This document shows positions 53,638 to 64,000 of a stretch of 64,000 nt of DNA, piece by piece. The stretch spans positions 6,046,187-6,110,186 of the forward strand of contig BROE01000022.1 of assembly GCA_036571765.1 (NCBI GenBank), in the 5' to 3' direction. The stretch's first letter is position 1, and each line of letters begins with the position of its first letter. The translations under genes were made by a program, and so were the position numbers. Below the pieces are notes generated by a model. The model worked only from the letters and a program-made list of their open reading frames with translations, was not told where the DNA came from and did not search any database. Origin of the DNA: Plecoglossus altivelis. Its lineage: Eukaryota > Chordata > Actinopteri > Osmeriformes > Plecoglossidae.

Positions 53638-54231
53638 CTTTCTGTTCCTGAATAGTAATAGGGCTCATGATCTCTCTGGCCTCGCTGACTCCCCTGCTGT
53701 TGGTGGCTCTGATTCTGAACAGATACTGCTCATTTTCAGTCAGGGAAGTGATGGCATGTTGGGACACCGATGACTTCAAAGTTGCCACTGCACTCCATCT
53801 GTCTGATCCAACCTTGCAGGCCTCAATGATGTAGCCTGTCACGCGGCTGCCACCATCGTCAAGAGGCTTCTCCCACTTCAGAATTACTGAGTTCTTTGTC
53901 ACATCCACAATTTCCATATCTTGAGGAATTGAGGGAACTTCACAGAGCAGGACAGACTCAGCAATCTCACAACCTTCTCCAATGCCATAGATATTCTCTG
54001 GCAGAACTCGGAAGAAGTAGTGAACTCCCTCTTCCAGACCGGTGATTCGGAACAATGTTTTCCTGCATTCTGTTGTAACGGTCTTGTATGATTTCATTGA
54101 AGCTTCTCGTTTCTCAATGATGTAATTGTTGATAGGAGCTCCGCCATCAACACTAGGTACATCCCAAGTAATAACCACAGACTCCTTGGTATAGTCTTTC
54201 ACTTTAACGGCACCAGGTGGTCCAGGAGTGT
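53638..54231 (-). CDS. ttn: Titin A exon A16: FN3-FN3, super-repeat 3
   Basis: A 594-bp exon with two FN3 modules: WDVPSVDGGAPINNYIIEKR with YFFRVLPENIYG, then WEKPLDDGGSRVTGYIIE with YLFRIRATNSRG. Completes the Ig-FN3-FN3 block of super-repeat 3. Confidence 0.95.
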
Positions 54232-54336
54232 CTGAAAAACACATACCATGTTAACTAACCCTAATTCCAAATAAAACCATAAAATTATTTAATCTTATAA
54301 TTACAGTGTACTATATTTCCTTTCCACACAATTTAC

Positions 54337-54618
54337 CATAAATCTTCACAAGAACTGTTGCTGTCCTCTTGCCAGATGGGTTCTCTGCCTCAACAACATA
54401 TTTTCCAGCATCATAACGATGGACCTTCTCAACTACCAGAGATGTGTAGCTGTCAGTGGTGTCAATGAAGCCTCTGCTCTGAAGGTCCACTCCCTTCTTC
54501 CTCCAGGTGATGATTGGTGTTGGTCTCCCAGTCACTGTCACAAACAGCCTCAGAGTGCCACCAGCCCGCAGACACACAGTCTTCTTTAGGTCATCAGCCA
54601 GTTCAAGATCTGGGATTT
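54337..54618 (-). CDS. ttn: Titin A exon A15: Ig domain opening super-repeat 3
   Basis: A 282-bp exon: EIPDLELADDLKK, core GRPTPIITWRKKGVDL, GKYVVEAENPSGKRTATV. First Ig of the last complete 11-domain unit, the position reported to interact with MyBP-C in mammals. Here it is its own exon, unlike in super-repeats 1 and 2. Confidence 0.95.
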
Positions 54619-55061
54619 CTGTTGGACAAAGTCATTATCAGCATGTGCCTACTGATATAAACCTGCTACTGACAATCTGGAACTGTCTATGCTCTATGGC
54701 TTCACAATAAGCAATGTTTTCTTACTGCCCCAGTTCCATCCTGAAGTGCACAATGAATTGTCCCAAACTGAATCCGACCTGTCCCATAATGTTAATTCTT
54801 ATGTTTTTGGATTTTGACATTGAAATATGGGTCTCCATATCAAAATATCAATCCTATTACTATTAGATTTGAATATGGAAATGTTTTGTTATAGGTGTAC
54901 AACTACATAATAAAGTACACTGTCAAGACAACGTTTTTTATTTGTCTTAGCTCTACATACGCATTTTCTTTAAATACCTGTCAAGAGCTATCCAGTCTAT
55001 ATGGGTCCCCATTTGATTATTTACATTGGTTATATCAATACAGTTAACCATGCAAACTTAC
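54619..55061 (-). other. Intron between A14 and A15
   Basis: An AT-rich intron of 443 bp. I see no domain-like reading frame and no recognisable mobile element in it. Confidence 0.8.
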
Positions 55062-55364
55062 CAACTTTCTCCACAGGCTCGGTTTCCACACTTGCGTCAC
55101 TGAATTCACCAGTGCCCTTGTTGTTAACAGCTGCCACACGGAAGCTGTACTTCTTGTTGCTGATCAGACCAGTGGCAACATAGTTAGTAGTCTTCAGAAC
55201 CTTTTGGTGAGCTCTATACCACTGCTCGGTTCCCTCCTCCAGAATCTCAACTACATAACCAGTCACATCAGATCCACCATCATACATAGGCCTGGTCCAG
55301 GCAAGGCTGATGCTGTGTTTAGTGCTGTCTGTCACTCGTGGTGTGGAAGGTGGAGCAGGAGTGT
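55062..55364 (-). CDS. ttn: Titin A exon A14: FN3 domain, end of super-repeat 2
   Basis: A 303-bp exon with DTPAPPSTPRVTDSTKHS, WTRPMYDGGSDVTGYVVEI and YSFRVAAVNNKG. It closes the second 11-domain unit and is followed by a 443-bp intron. Confidence 0.95.
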
Positions 55365-55455
55365 CTAGAAAAAATAAGCAAATTCACATTTTAGTTTAAA
55401 ATTGTTAGGTTTCATCTTCATGAATGAACCATGAATATCCTCATTTGATGCTTAC

Positions 55456-55761
55456 AGGTCGGATCTTTGCAGAGAACATATTGGGAGGCTTCGCTGGGCT
55501 GACTGTTTCCAGCAGCATTCACGGCTGTGACACGGAACTGGTAGTCGCTGCCCTCCAGCAATCCGGAGATCTTGAGACGCGTGTCATAAATGGTGAAGGT
55601 CTTGTTCACTCTGGTCCACCTGAGACTGCTCTTCTCGCGTTTATCAACAAGGTAGTTCTTGATCTCACTTCCACCATCACTCTCTGGCTTCATCCATTCA
55701 ATAATGACATGTTCCTTTCCAACAGCCGTTATCTCTGGTGCTCCAGGAGGAGTAGTGATAG
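55456..55761 (-). CDS. ttn: Titin A exon A13: FN3 domain, super-repeat 2
   Basis: A 306-bp exon with TTPPGAPEITAV, WMKPESDGGSEIKNYLVDKR and YQFRVTAVNAAG. Donor GTAAG. It is the same class as A2. Confidence 0.95.
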
Positions 55762-55863
55762 CTGAAATAGATTTGATGATATTGCAGTGGTCAATAAACA
55801 AAAACATGTTTACAGCAAATCCAAGTCAACACAAGGTAGTATTTGGGCAGGAATGACCCTTAC

Positions 55864-56163
55864 TGTATGCATTTCTTGCGATAACAGGGTCAGACTCCAG
55901 AGGTACTCCAGGTCCATACTTGTTGACTCCTCTGACACGGAAGATGTACTCATTATTCTTGATGAGTTTACTGCTGACGCATGACAAGGTTTTACATTCT
56001 GTCTCCATAATGACCCAGTTGAGGCGGCTGGTCTCTCGTCTCTCTACAATGTAGTGAGAGACTAAGTCTCCACCATCCTCTAATGGAATCTTCCAGGATA
56101 CAGAACACTTCTCCTCTGTGACTCTGCTGATGACAATCTTGTCGGCAGGAGGCCCAGGTGTGT
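55864..56163 (-). CDS. ttn: Titin A exon A12: FN3 domain, super-repeat 2
   Basis: A 300-bp exon starting DTPGPPADK, with WKIPLEDGGDLVSHYIVERR and YIFRVRGVNKYG. Same class as A1 and A7, one super-repeat apart in each case. Confidence 0.95.
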
Positions 56164-56400
56164 CTGAAATGGAAGATACATAGTTAGTAATTGGTTTGAT
56201 TCTTCTGGACACAGGACAAACAAAACAGAATTATAATGTGTGGAATTATTATGGAATCATGTGTTGCAAGGTGAAGTTTTTGTCTGATACTGAACAAAAA
56301 GATTGTATATTTTCCATTATTTGTGACGAAAGTCACAAAGAGTGTAGAGTGAAAGAGTGTATTTTGTAAGCATGAGCTTTAATGTACTTGTTTGGCTTAC

Positions 56401-56691
56401 CTAGTACTTTAACATTGACTGCTGCTGTCTTGGTGCCGCTGGCATTTTTCACTGTGAGGATGTACCTGCCGGTGTCATTCCTATCACAGTTCTTGATGAT
56501 GGCCATGGCTCTGGAGCTGGTATAGGTCAGAGAATATTTCTCTCCCAGTTCTAGTACCTTTTCACCCTTGGCCCAGAACACTTTAGGCTCTGGTTTACCT
56601 CCCACTGCCCCATCCAAAACCAGGTCTGACCCAGCACGTATAGTGACCGTCTCTCCAACCAGCATTTTGTCAAGTTCAGCTTTTGGAGGGG
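56401..56691 (-). CDS. ttn: Titin A exon A11: Ig domain, super-repeat 2
   Basis: A 291-bp Ig exon with PPKAELDKM at the start, the core strand GKPEPKVFWAKGEKV and GRYILTVKNASGTKTA near the end. It holds the same super-repeat position as exon A6. Acceptor TATAG, donor GTAAG. Confidence 0.95.
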
Positions 56692-56783
56692 CTATAACAC
56701 AGAATTGAGAGAATGTCAGAGTCTGTTTTATCTTCACAGTTATGTTGAAATGCATTGAATAGTGAAGTATTGTTGTGACTTAC

Positions 56784-57095
56784 AGTACTCATCCTTGCAG
56801 GTAATGGGCCCTGTGGACTCTGAGGGAGCACTGTGTACACCAGCTGCATTTCTGGCAATAACACGGAACTCGTATACTTCGTCTTCTCCCAGATTACCCA
56901 CAGTGAAATAGGTGTCTGTGATTGTGGTGTAGTTGCATTTCAACCAGCGTGTGTCATCAAATTCATCTGTGCTGTAAGGCTTGCGCTCCACAACATAGCC
57001 AACAATCTTGCTGCCACCATCGTTTTCCGGTACAGACCAGGCAATGGACACTGAGGATCTAGTGATATCTGTCACCTCTGGTTTACCAGGAGGAT
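56784..57095 (-). CDS. ttn: Titin A exon A10: FN3 domain, super-repeat 2
   Basis: A 312-bp exon, longest of the single-FN3 exons, because of an insertion around YSTDEFDDTRW. It starts DPPGKPEVTD and carries WSVPENDGGSKIVGYVVER and YEFRVIARNAAG, the same type as exon A5 one super-repeat away. Confidence 0.95.
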
Positions 57096-57214
57096 CTGAG
57101 CACAGACAGAAGGACAATACAGTTACTGCTAGGGACGACATGGACTAGTGGAGGTAAAAAGTGTTACATCAACACTCTGAACCCATTAAAGTCTCTGACG
57201 GCTTTTGTACTCAC

Positions 57215-57517
57215 CCACAGGATTCAGTGCCACCACTGGTCTAGAGGCTTCACTGGCTTTGCTCAGACCAGCAATGTTCATTGCATAAACTCTGAACTGG
57301 TACTCCAAGCCCTCAATGAGGCTGGATACTTTGTATTGGGTGTCAATACATGGGATCTTGTTCTCCCTCACCCACAGGATGGTGTTTCTCTCTTTCTTCT
57401 CTATCCAGTAGCCAGTTACTGCACTGCCTCCATCATGGTATGGCAGGTCCCACTTGATGCCAATGGCAGAAGCAGAGACGAACAGCACATCTGGGCGTGT
57501 TGGAGGACTTGGGGGAA
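57215..57517 (-). CDS. ttn: Titin A exon A9: FN3 domain, super-repeat 2
   Basis: A 303-bp exon starting VPPSPPTRP. FN3 signatures WDLPYHDGGSAVTGYWIEKK and YQFRVYAMNIAG. Donor GTGAG. Confidence 0.95.
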
Positions 57518-57628
57518 CTAATAATTTAAATGAGAAAAACAATGAAGTCAATTGTTAATCAATGTGGACTCAATAATCTTAACATTTTCATAATCTGTAA
57601 ATTGATTAAACACATAAATGCAACGTAC

Positions 57629-59695
57629 CAAATGGATGTTCAATAATCACAGCTGCAGACTCAATGGACTTGCTCACGCCAAACTTGTTCTCAGCACACA
57701 CACGGAAGGTGTACTCCATGTACTTGGTGAGGTGGGTGACTTTTATTGTGGTGCGCTTGACACTGGAGTTCACAACCTGCCAGGATGTCGATCCAGATTC
57801 GCGCTTCTCAACAATGTAGTTAGTTATGTCAGTGCCGCCATCGTCTGCGGGCTCTGTCCATGCCAGTGTGCAGGACTCAGATGAGACGGAGGAGATTTCC
57901 ACAGGACCAGTCGGTGCACTGGGTCTACCAAACACCACAACTGTCACAGTGAAGGTCTTTACTCCTGCCGTATTCTCCAGAATTAGGTAATACTTTCCAC
58001 TATCTTCTCTCTTGCTGTCCTTTACGACTAGGGTCGTCTTCTCACTGGTGGTCTTGATAGACACCCTGTCGGTCTCCTTCAACTTCATCTCTTCCAGTTT
58101 CCATGTTACCTTTGGAGCTGGTCTGCCACTGATAGGAATATCAATGACGAACTTGTCATGGGTCTTGCATGTGATGAGTTGGTTGTTGAGGCTGCTGAGG
58201 TCAGCAGTAGGCTCAATGCAGGGCTCCTTGATGACAACAGAACCAAAGGCATCTCTTGCCTCGCTGATGCCAGCATCATTCTTGGCTTTGACACGGAAAT
58301 TGTACTCTGTGTTTTCAATCAAGCCTTCCAGAACCATTTTCAGAGACTTTGTCTCCCCACCCACTAACCAGCGGTCCGACCCCTTGGCCTTAAGCTCCAC
58401 AATGTAGCCTCTGACTCGGCTGCCACCATCATGTTCAGGCTTCAGCCAGGCCAGAGAAGCTGTGGAGCTGGTTGTGTCAATGACATCCAGCCTCTTGGGT
58501 GGAGCAGGCTCCTCTGTAGCAATGACTGGCTCTGTCATCTCCTGTGGCTCACCCTGACCATACTGGTTAACTGCAATAACTCTGAAGAGATATGGAACGC
58601 CTATCTCCATGTTGGTTGCCCTAATTATTTGACGTGTGCATTTGGTACTAACTTCTTGCCAGCTGAGTCGGCTGGCCTCACGCATATCCACAATGTAGTG
58701 ATGAATGCGAGCTCCACCGTCATTGTTGGGTGCATCCCACATGAGGGTCAGTGCTCCTCTTGTCACATCCTTGAAGGAGATTTTACCTGGTGGTCCAGGT
58801 GTGTCCAAAACCTTTACAGTGAAGGTAATAGACTTCCGCCCACTGTTGTTCTCCAGAGTCAAGGTGTATTTTCCAGCCTCATATCTGGTGCAGCCTTCGA
58901 TAGTCAAGGTGCTAAATGAGTCAGTAGTGTTGATATCTGCCATCACTGGAACCTCCCCATCAGCCTTGGTCCAGGTAGCCAGAGGAATAGGTTTGCCGCG
59001 GAAAGCGATATGGAGACTGACAGTGCCTCCATTCTTCACGATGTGGGTCTGTTTGAAGCTAGCATCAATGTCAATTTCTGGAGATGTCAGTCTGTCCACA
59101 GCTTGCACTGGATTGGGTATGGTACAAGCTTCTCCCTGTCCTGTTCCATTCACTGCACTAACACGGAACTTGTACATCTCACCAGCAACAAGGCCTTTAG
59201 CTGTGTAGACATTATTGATGCATAGATCTGTGTTGACTTTGTGCCATTCCTCTAGACTTGCCTTGCACATCTCAATGTTGTAACCAATAACCTCCATGCC
59301 ACCATCAAACACAGGCTTAATCCAATCCAGGGTGACAGAGGACTTGGTGGAGTCAATAACCTTGACCACGGAGGGAGCGCTGGGTGTGCTGGTTGGCTCT
59401 CTGCACTTGAAAAGCCTGGATGTGCTGCTGGCAGGTCCTATTCCAGCTCCATTCTCAGCCATCACACGGAACTCATACTCATTTCCTTCAGTCAGGTGGG
59501 TGACTCTGTGTCGGAGCTCAGTGATGGGTCTCTTGGAGGACACCTTCACCCACATCAGACTCTTCTTCTCACGTCTCTCCAGGATGTAGTGTTTGATCTC
59601 GTTACCTCCATCTGACCTGGGCCTAGTCCAGCACATTGTGATGCTATCTCCTGTAATATGTGTGGCGTCAGGTGTACCTGGGGCTTCTGGCACAG
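57629..59695 (-). CDS. ttn: Titin A exon A8: FN3-FN3-Ig-FN3-FN3-Ig-FN3, bridges super-repeats 1 and 2
   Basis: A 2067-bp fused exon (689 codons) with seven domains: two FN3 that end super-repeat 1, then Ig-FN3-FN3 and Ig-FN3 of super-repeat 2. The two Ig cores are GKPIPLATWTKADG and GRPAPKVTWKLEEM. Each FN3 carries a DGG turn and a YxFRVxAxN strand. In the third super-repeat the matching stretch is divided by introns. Confidence 0.95.
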
Positions 59696-59832
59696 CTGAG
59701 GAACAAACACAAATTTACATGTTCATTATTTTTAATTTATTGTTCAATAAATGACATGTACTGATAACTGCAGAGCTTTTTAAAAATGGTACAATTTCGA
59801 AGCTATGCGCACAATTTGTCATTATTACTTAC

Positions 59833-60132
59833 TGAATTGCATCTGTGCAACGACTGGATCAGAGTCCAGAGGTCTGCCATCACCAAACTTGTTGACGGCA
59901 GAGACACGGAACTGATACTCATTGCCCTTGATCAGTTTAATGACGTTGAAGGAGCAGGCTTCACACTTGCTAGACACCATTGCCCAGGAGATCCTGGAAG
60001 TCTCTCTCTTCTCCACTATGTAGTGAGTGATGGCAGAGCAGCCATCGTTCTCTGGAGGGTTCCACCAAACTGTACACTTCTCTGCAGTGATGCCTGTGAA
60101 GCGGATTGGTCCCTCAGGAGGCCCAGGGGTGT
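59833..60132 (-). CDS. ttn: Titin A exon A7: FN3 domain, super-repeat 1
   Basis: A 300-bp exon starting DTPGPPEGP. FN3 signatures WNPPENDGCSAITHYIVEKR and YQFRVSAVNKFG. The DGGS turn is DGCS here. Donor GTAAG. Confidence 0.95.
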
Positions 60133-60243
60133 CTGAAAAACAATGTTAATGGTTAACATAACTATCTTAGTGAATACACATAATTCAAGTTCTATAATAG
60201 GTATACATAGATTCGCTCTTAAATATTTTCCAGTGTGACCAAC

Positions 60244-60525
60244 CTTGTACTCTGATATTAACTTCTGCCCTCTTAGTTCCTGAGCTGTTCCTGGCCTCCA
60301 CTGCGTAGATGCCACGGTGACTGCGGTCGACGTCACGGGCAAAGAGTGAGCTGGATCCGATGGTTGTTGTAATGTCAATCATCATCTTCTTATCAATTTC
60401 TCTGCCGTCCTTATACCATACGACCTGAGGTACGGGGCGCCCAGTGATTTTGCACTTCAGTTTGATGTTCTCACCAGCCTTGAGTGTTACAACCTGGTCA
60501 GGATCAAATTCAATGTCTGGAGAAA
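60244..60525 (-). CDS. ttn: Titin A exon A6: Ig domain, super-repeat 1
   Basis: A 282-bp single-Ig exon. The core shows the B-strand Cys (LKCKITG), core Trp (VVWYKDGREI) and the F-strand RGIYAVEARN, with the usual A-band C-terminal VNIRVQG. Donor GTTGG. Confidence 0.95.
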
Positions 60526-60652
60526 CTGTAAACAAAACAAAAATACAGAATCAGAAATACATATCGCAATCACACAAAATAACATTAACAACATTATTAT
60601 AATAACATTATTATAACATAATAAGACCAGTTTATCTCCACTGGTTTCTCAC

Positions 60653-60946
60653 CACTCTCATCTTTGGTCATGATGTAGCCTGAGGATTGGGAAGGTGGAC
60701 TGACAGTTCCAACAGCATTCCTGGCAATCACCCTAAACTCAAAGCGGTCACCAGCAGAGAGTCCAGTGACAGTGAACTGCAATTCACAGATGTCGGTGAA
60801 ATTGCACCTCAGCCAACGGCCTCTGCCTTGGCGTCTCTCCACACTGTAAGCCACAATCTTACTGCCACCATCTCTCTTGGGTACGTCCCACTTGAGAGTC
60901 ACGGAGTCTCTTGTGCAATCGATACAGTTTGGAGTGCCAGGTGGGT
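60653..60946 (-). CDS. ttn: Titin A exon A5: FN3 domain, super-repeat 1
   Basis: A 294-bp exon starting DPPGTPN. FN3 signatures WDVPKRDGGSKIVAYSVERR and FEFRVIARNAVG. It completes the first Ig-FN3-FN3-FN3 block of super-repeat 1. Donor GTGAG. Confidence 0.95.
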
Positions 60947-61064
60947 CTGTAGAGGGAAGGAAACGTCAACTTTCCAATGCAGTGGATGTACATTATACAT
61001 ACAGTATGTGCTTTTAAAAATGCATAATAAAATATTGACACACTGTAAGTGTTGGTGTACTCAC

Positions 61065-62831
61065 CAACTGGAGAGATGGCAAGCGCATGCTTGCTCTGTT
61101 CACTGACAGGACTCAGGCCAGCATTATTCTCAGCATAGACTCTGAATGAGTACTCCAAACCCTCAATCAAACCAATTATTCTATAGTCTCTTGCAGAAAT
61201 AATGGTGGAATTCACTTTGGTCCACAACAAGCTATTTCTGTCCTTCTTCTCCACATGATAGCCAGTGATTGGTGAGCCACCATCAAAACCAGGGGCTTCC
61301 CACTGAATGGTCATGCCATCACTGGTAACGTTGTATGCCACAGGCTTTCCTGGGGCACCTGGGGGCTTGTACTGGTGCTGGGCCACAACATCTGCTGAAT
61401 TCAATGCCTCGCTTACTCCGTACTTGTTCTCAGCGCGCACTCTGAACTGGTACTCTGTTCCTTTGACAAGGTTGGGGATCTTGAACGAGGTCCTTACAAC
61501 ACTGGAGCAGACCATCTTCCAGTTAGCATGGGAGGTTTCTCTTTTCTCCACGCTGTAGCAGGTGATCTCTCCACCTCCGTCATCCTTTGGTTCACCCCAC
61601 GATATGATAATACTCTGTGCTTTGATCTCATCAAATCGAACAGGACCAACAGGTACAGAGGGTGGTGCAAGAATGTGCACGTTAACATCAAAGAAGTTCT
61701 TGATCTGTTTATTGTCCAGTACCAGTGTGTACATGCCGGCATTCTCCTTCTTGGAGCTTCTGATTGTCATTGCAGTTTTGTTGTCAGTTGTGCGGAAGCG
61801 AATCTTCTCACTTTCCTTCAATGGAACATTGTCCTTCATCCAGCTAATGGCAGGTTTTGGCTTGCCCTTGAATGGAAGTTCAATATGGATATTTTGGCCA
61901 ATGCGAACATTGAGTTCACCATTTGGATAATCAATCAGATTGGCCTCAGGAGGGATAATGAAGTCCTTTACTGTGATAGGTCCAATCAGGGAGAAGTCGC
62001 TGTTTCCTTTTTCATTTTTGGCAAATACTCTGAAATCCATCACAGCATTCTCCTTGAGGTTTGGAACTTCATATGTGCAACGCTTGCTTGTTCCACCCAG
62101 GGACCATGTGGTCTCTTCCTTCAGCTTCTTCTCAATGATATAGTCTGAGATGTGGCTGCCACCATCATGATCAGGCTTGGTCCACTTCAGCATCACAGAT
62201 GTCTTGGTAGAGTCTGTCATGACCAACTCCTTTACTGGACCGGGAGTCTCCGTTGCTCTGACTGGGTCTGTAGTCTCACAAGTGTCACCAACTCCATGCT
62301 CATTCTCAGCAGATACACGGAAGAAGTAGGCAATGTCCTCCAACAGACCATCCATTTTGTATGTTGTATTGGTGCACTCTGTTGTTACAACAGTGTATGC
62401 CTTCATGGTGGAATCTTTTTTCTCAACAATGTATTTGGTAACAGGGGAACCACCGTCAATCAGAGGAGCTTCCCAGCTGAGAGTGAGTTTGCCTCGGGTG
62501 ACATTCTTGATGATCAGCTTTTGGCATGTGGATGGTGTGTCAAGTACCTTCACAGACACAGTGATGATCTTGGGCTCACCAACGCCATTCTCAATTTCCA
62601 GTAGATACTTGCCGCAGTCATCGCGTGTGATCTTAGGAATGATGAGAAGAGTTGAATACTCTGTGTTGTTGATCGTGTACCTGGCATCACTGGCAAGGTT
62701 CTTGTCTCCCTTCCTCCAGGTGACGTTAGGAGCAGGTCTGCCTTTCAGAGGGATCCTAATCTCTACATCTCTTCCTGCTTTAGCTGTGTACTGGGTGGTC
62801 ATGGAAACATCCAAGTCAAGGTCTGCTTCCT
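61065..62831 (-). CDS. ttn: Titin A exon A4: Ig-FN3-FN3-Ig-FN3-FN3, start of C-zone super-repeat 1
   Basis: A 1767-bp fused exon (589 codons) with six domains in order Ig, FN3, FN3, Ig, FN3, FN3. The Ig modules show the GRPAPNVTWRKG and GKPKPAISWMKD core strands; FN3 modules show repeated DGGSPxTxY and EYxFRVxAEN motifs. It opens an 11-domain C-zone super-repeat, the unit that in mammals sets the 43-nm spacing and binds myosin and MyBP-C. In super-repeat 3 the same domains are spread over separate exons, so introns differ between repeats. Confidence 0.95.
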
Positions 62832-62947
62832 CTGTGGGAGAGAATGTTCCAATAGTTGTTAAATATACAGGTAAATATACAGATGTGTCACCAATAGTTA
62901 GATTTATAATGTTAATGTAGTGGCAGTGTAAATCCACGAATACGAAC

Positions 62948-63253
62948 CGAGAATGTCTTTGGGTTGTACAGGCTGGTATGTCTGAATTGTTTCTCCAGCA
63001 CCAACACAGTTGACAGCAGAGACACGGAAGAAGTAGTAGGTTCCTGGTTTCAGATGCGACACAACATACTCTGTTGTTCGTACTTCACCCTTTGAGCTGA
63101 TCACAACCCATTCTCTTTCCTCTGTGTTCATCAGCTCTACGATATAGCTGGTGATCTCACTGCCTCCATCATACACAGGCTTCACCCAGCCCAGAGTGAT
63201 GGAGGTCTTAGTGGAGTCAACCACTCTTAGTTTTGTTGGCTCACTTGGTGGAT
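62948..63253 (-). CDS. ttn: Titin A exon A3: FN3 domain, A-band
   Basis: A 306-bp symmetric phase-1 exon. Signatures DPPSEPTKLRV, GWVKPVYDGGSEI and YFFRVSAVN. Donor GTTCG, one of only two GTT-type donors in gene A. It closes the FN3 triplet before the first complete 11-domain super-repeat. Confidence 0.95.
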
Positions 63254-63359
63254 CTGTAACAAGAGGATAACGAATGAGGAAATAGTATGTGATCATCACT
63301 AGAGAGAACAAAAGTGAATGACTGCAACTATACAAAAAGAAAATTGGGATTTTACGTAC

Positions 63360-63662
63360 CAATAGGATCATAGGCCTTGTACAGCTCAGAACAAACGGAG
63401 TATTTTCCAGCTCCAGCCTTATTGATGGCACAGACACGGTACTGATATTCATTTCCTTCTGTAAGATTGCTGACTTTTTGCCTGGTGTCACGGATGGGGT
63501 CTTTGACCACCTTAAACCACTGCAGGCTCTTCTTTTCACGCTTCTCTAGGTAGTAGCCATCAAGGTCACTTCCGCCATCAAGAGCTGGCCTCTCCCAGAT
63601 CACTGTCATTGTAGATTTGGTAATCATAGTGACCGTGGGCTTGGAAGGCTCACTGGGTGGAA
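63360..63662 (-). CDS. ttn: Titin A exon A2: FN3 domain, A-band
   Basis: A 303-bp exon with phase 1 at both ends. Starts with the proline-rich PPSEPSKP linker and carries the FN3 signatures WERPALDGGS and YQYRVCAINKAG. Acceptor CACAG, donor GTACG. Second FN3 of the C-zone triplet. Confidence 0.95.
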
Positions 63663-63755
63663 CTGTGGAGAAGCATATTCAGAAGTGAATATAATGATAT
63701 CTTACAACTAGTAAACCATTTATCAGAGTTGTATATTGCTGTGCTTTTTACTTAC

Positions 63756-64000
63756 CAAATGCATTCCTGGCGACCATCGGGTCAGACTCCAGTGGATCAC
63801 CAACTCCATATTTGTTGATTCCTCTGACTCTGAAGATATACTCGTTGCCTTGGATCAATCTCTGGACATTGACAATACATTCTTCCAGTTTCTCAGATAT
63901 GATGGACCACATTATCCTACTGGTCTCACGCTTCTCTACGATGTAGTGAGTGACTAAGGCTCCACCCTCATCATCAGGTGGGGCCCACATGATGGTCATA
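63756..64000 (-). CDS. ttn: Titin A exon A1 (partial): FN3 domain, A-band
   Basis: Cut by the window edge. It encodes most of a fibronectin-III domain: the TIMWAPPDDEGG strand, then the HYIVEKRETSR and YIFRVRGINKYG motifs that mark titin A-band FN3 modules. The donor is GTAAG. It is the first FN3 of the Ig-FN3-FN3-FN3 block whose Ig lies outside the window. Confidence 0.93.

Larger units (their letters stand above)
41642..64000 (-). other. ttn: Gene A: titin paralogue, 3' part (A-band C-zone to stop codon), 29 exons in window
   Basis: Coding exons run from the window edge down to a TAA at 41642-41644. Domain order, the kinase, M1-M6 and the terminal M10 Ig match the C-terminal part of vertebrate titin, the scaffold that spans from Z-disc to M-band and templates the thick filament. 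The 5' part of the gene lies beyond 64000. All junctions seen here are phase 1 and obey AG/GT. The gene is in tandem with another titin gene starting at 34721 on the same strand. Paralogue naming (ttn.1 or ttn.2) cannot be decided from this window. Confidence 0.95.

Overview
The window is vertebrate genomic DNA, almost certainly from a ray-finned (teleost) fish. Everything coding lies on the minus strand and belongs to titin, the giant sarcomeric spring and ruler protein. Two titin genes sit head to tail. From 64000 down to about 40600 is the 3' end of an upstream titin paralogue (called gene A here). From about 34.9 kb down to base 1 is the 5' half of a second, downstream paralogue (gene B). 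The stop codon of A (41642) and the start codon of B (34721) are 6.9 kb apart. Zebrafish is known to carry two tandem titin genes, and compact introns of roughly 80-500 bp fit a fish genome. I cannot name the species or say which paralogue is ttn.1 or ttn.2.

Gene A, 29 exons in the window. It enters in the A-band C-zone. Three complete 11-domain super-repeats (Ig-FN3-FN3, Ig-FN3-FN3-FN3, Ig-FN3-FN3-FN3) run from 62831 to 50439. The P-zone edge follows (Ig-Ig-FN3-FN3-Ig-Ig-FN3, including the A168/A169 pair that binds MuRF in mammals). A 6-kb exon then holds the last Ig-FN3 pair, the titin kinase, M-band Ig domains M1-M6 and a hugely expanded KSP phosphorylation repeat. A Met/Ser-rich exon and the terminal Ig M10 exon finish the gene, with a 3'UTR of about 0.8-1.0 kb.

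The intergenic stretch 34.9-40.6 kb shows no convincing gene. It holds the likely TATA promoter of gene B next to its start, possible MEF2-type sites and one perfect hairpin.

Gene B, 72 coding exons in the window. The Z-disc part (34721-26038) has Z1-Z2 (telethonin site), a proline-rich SP segment, a single recognisable Z-repeat (alpha-actinin site) and Ig domains Z3 to Z10. Then come the proximal tandem Ig domains (25833-20139), two extra Ig exons at the place of mammalian novex-1/2 (19227-17940), a 15-residue exon, and the large N2B exon (17260-13526). Last is the start of the middle, differentially spliced tandem Ig array (13056-1), nearly all one Ig per exon, arranged in a six-exon super-repeat.

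Nearly every internal exon junction is phase 1, and I checked exon ends by splice signals plus reading-frame arithmetic. The most unusual points are: about 40 KSP motifs against four in human; apparent absence of M7-M9; Cys at the position of autoinhibitory Tyr170 in the kinase; strong concentration of GTT-type splice donors in the differentially spliced Ig region; a recently duplicated Ig exon; and a single Z-repeat preceded by a young GSYGVQQ/poly-Q repeat.
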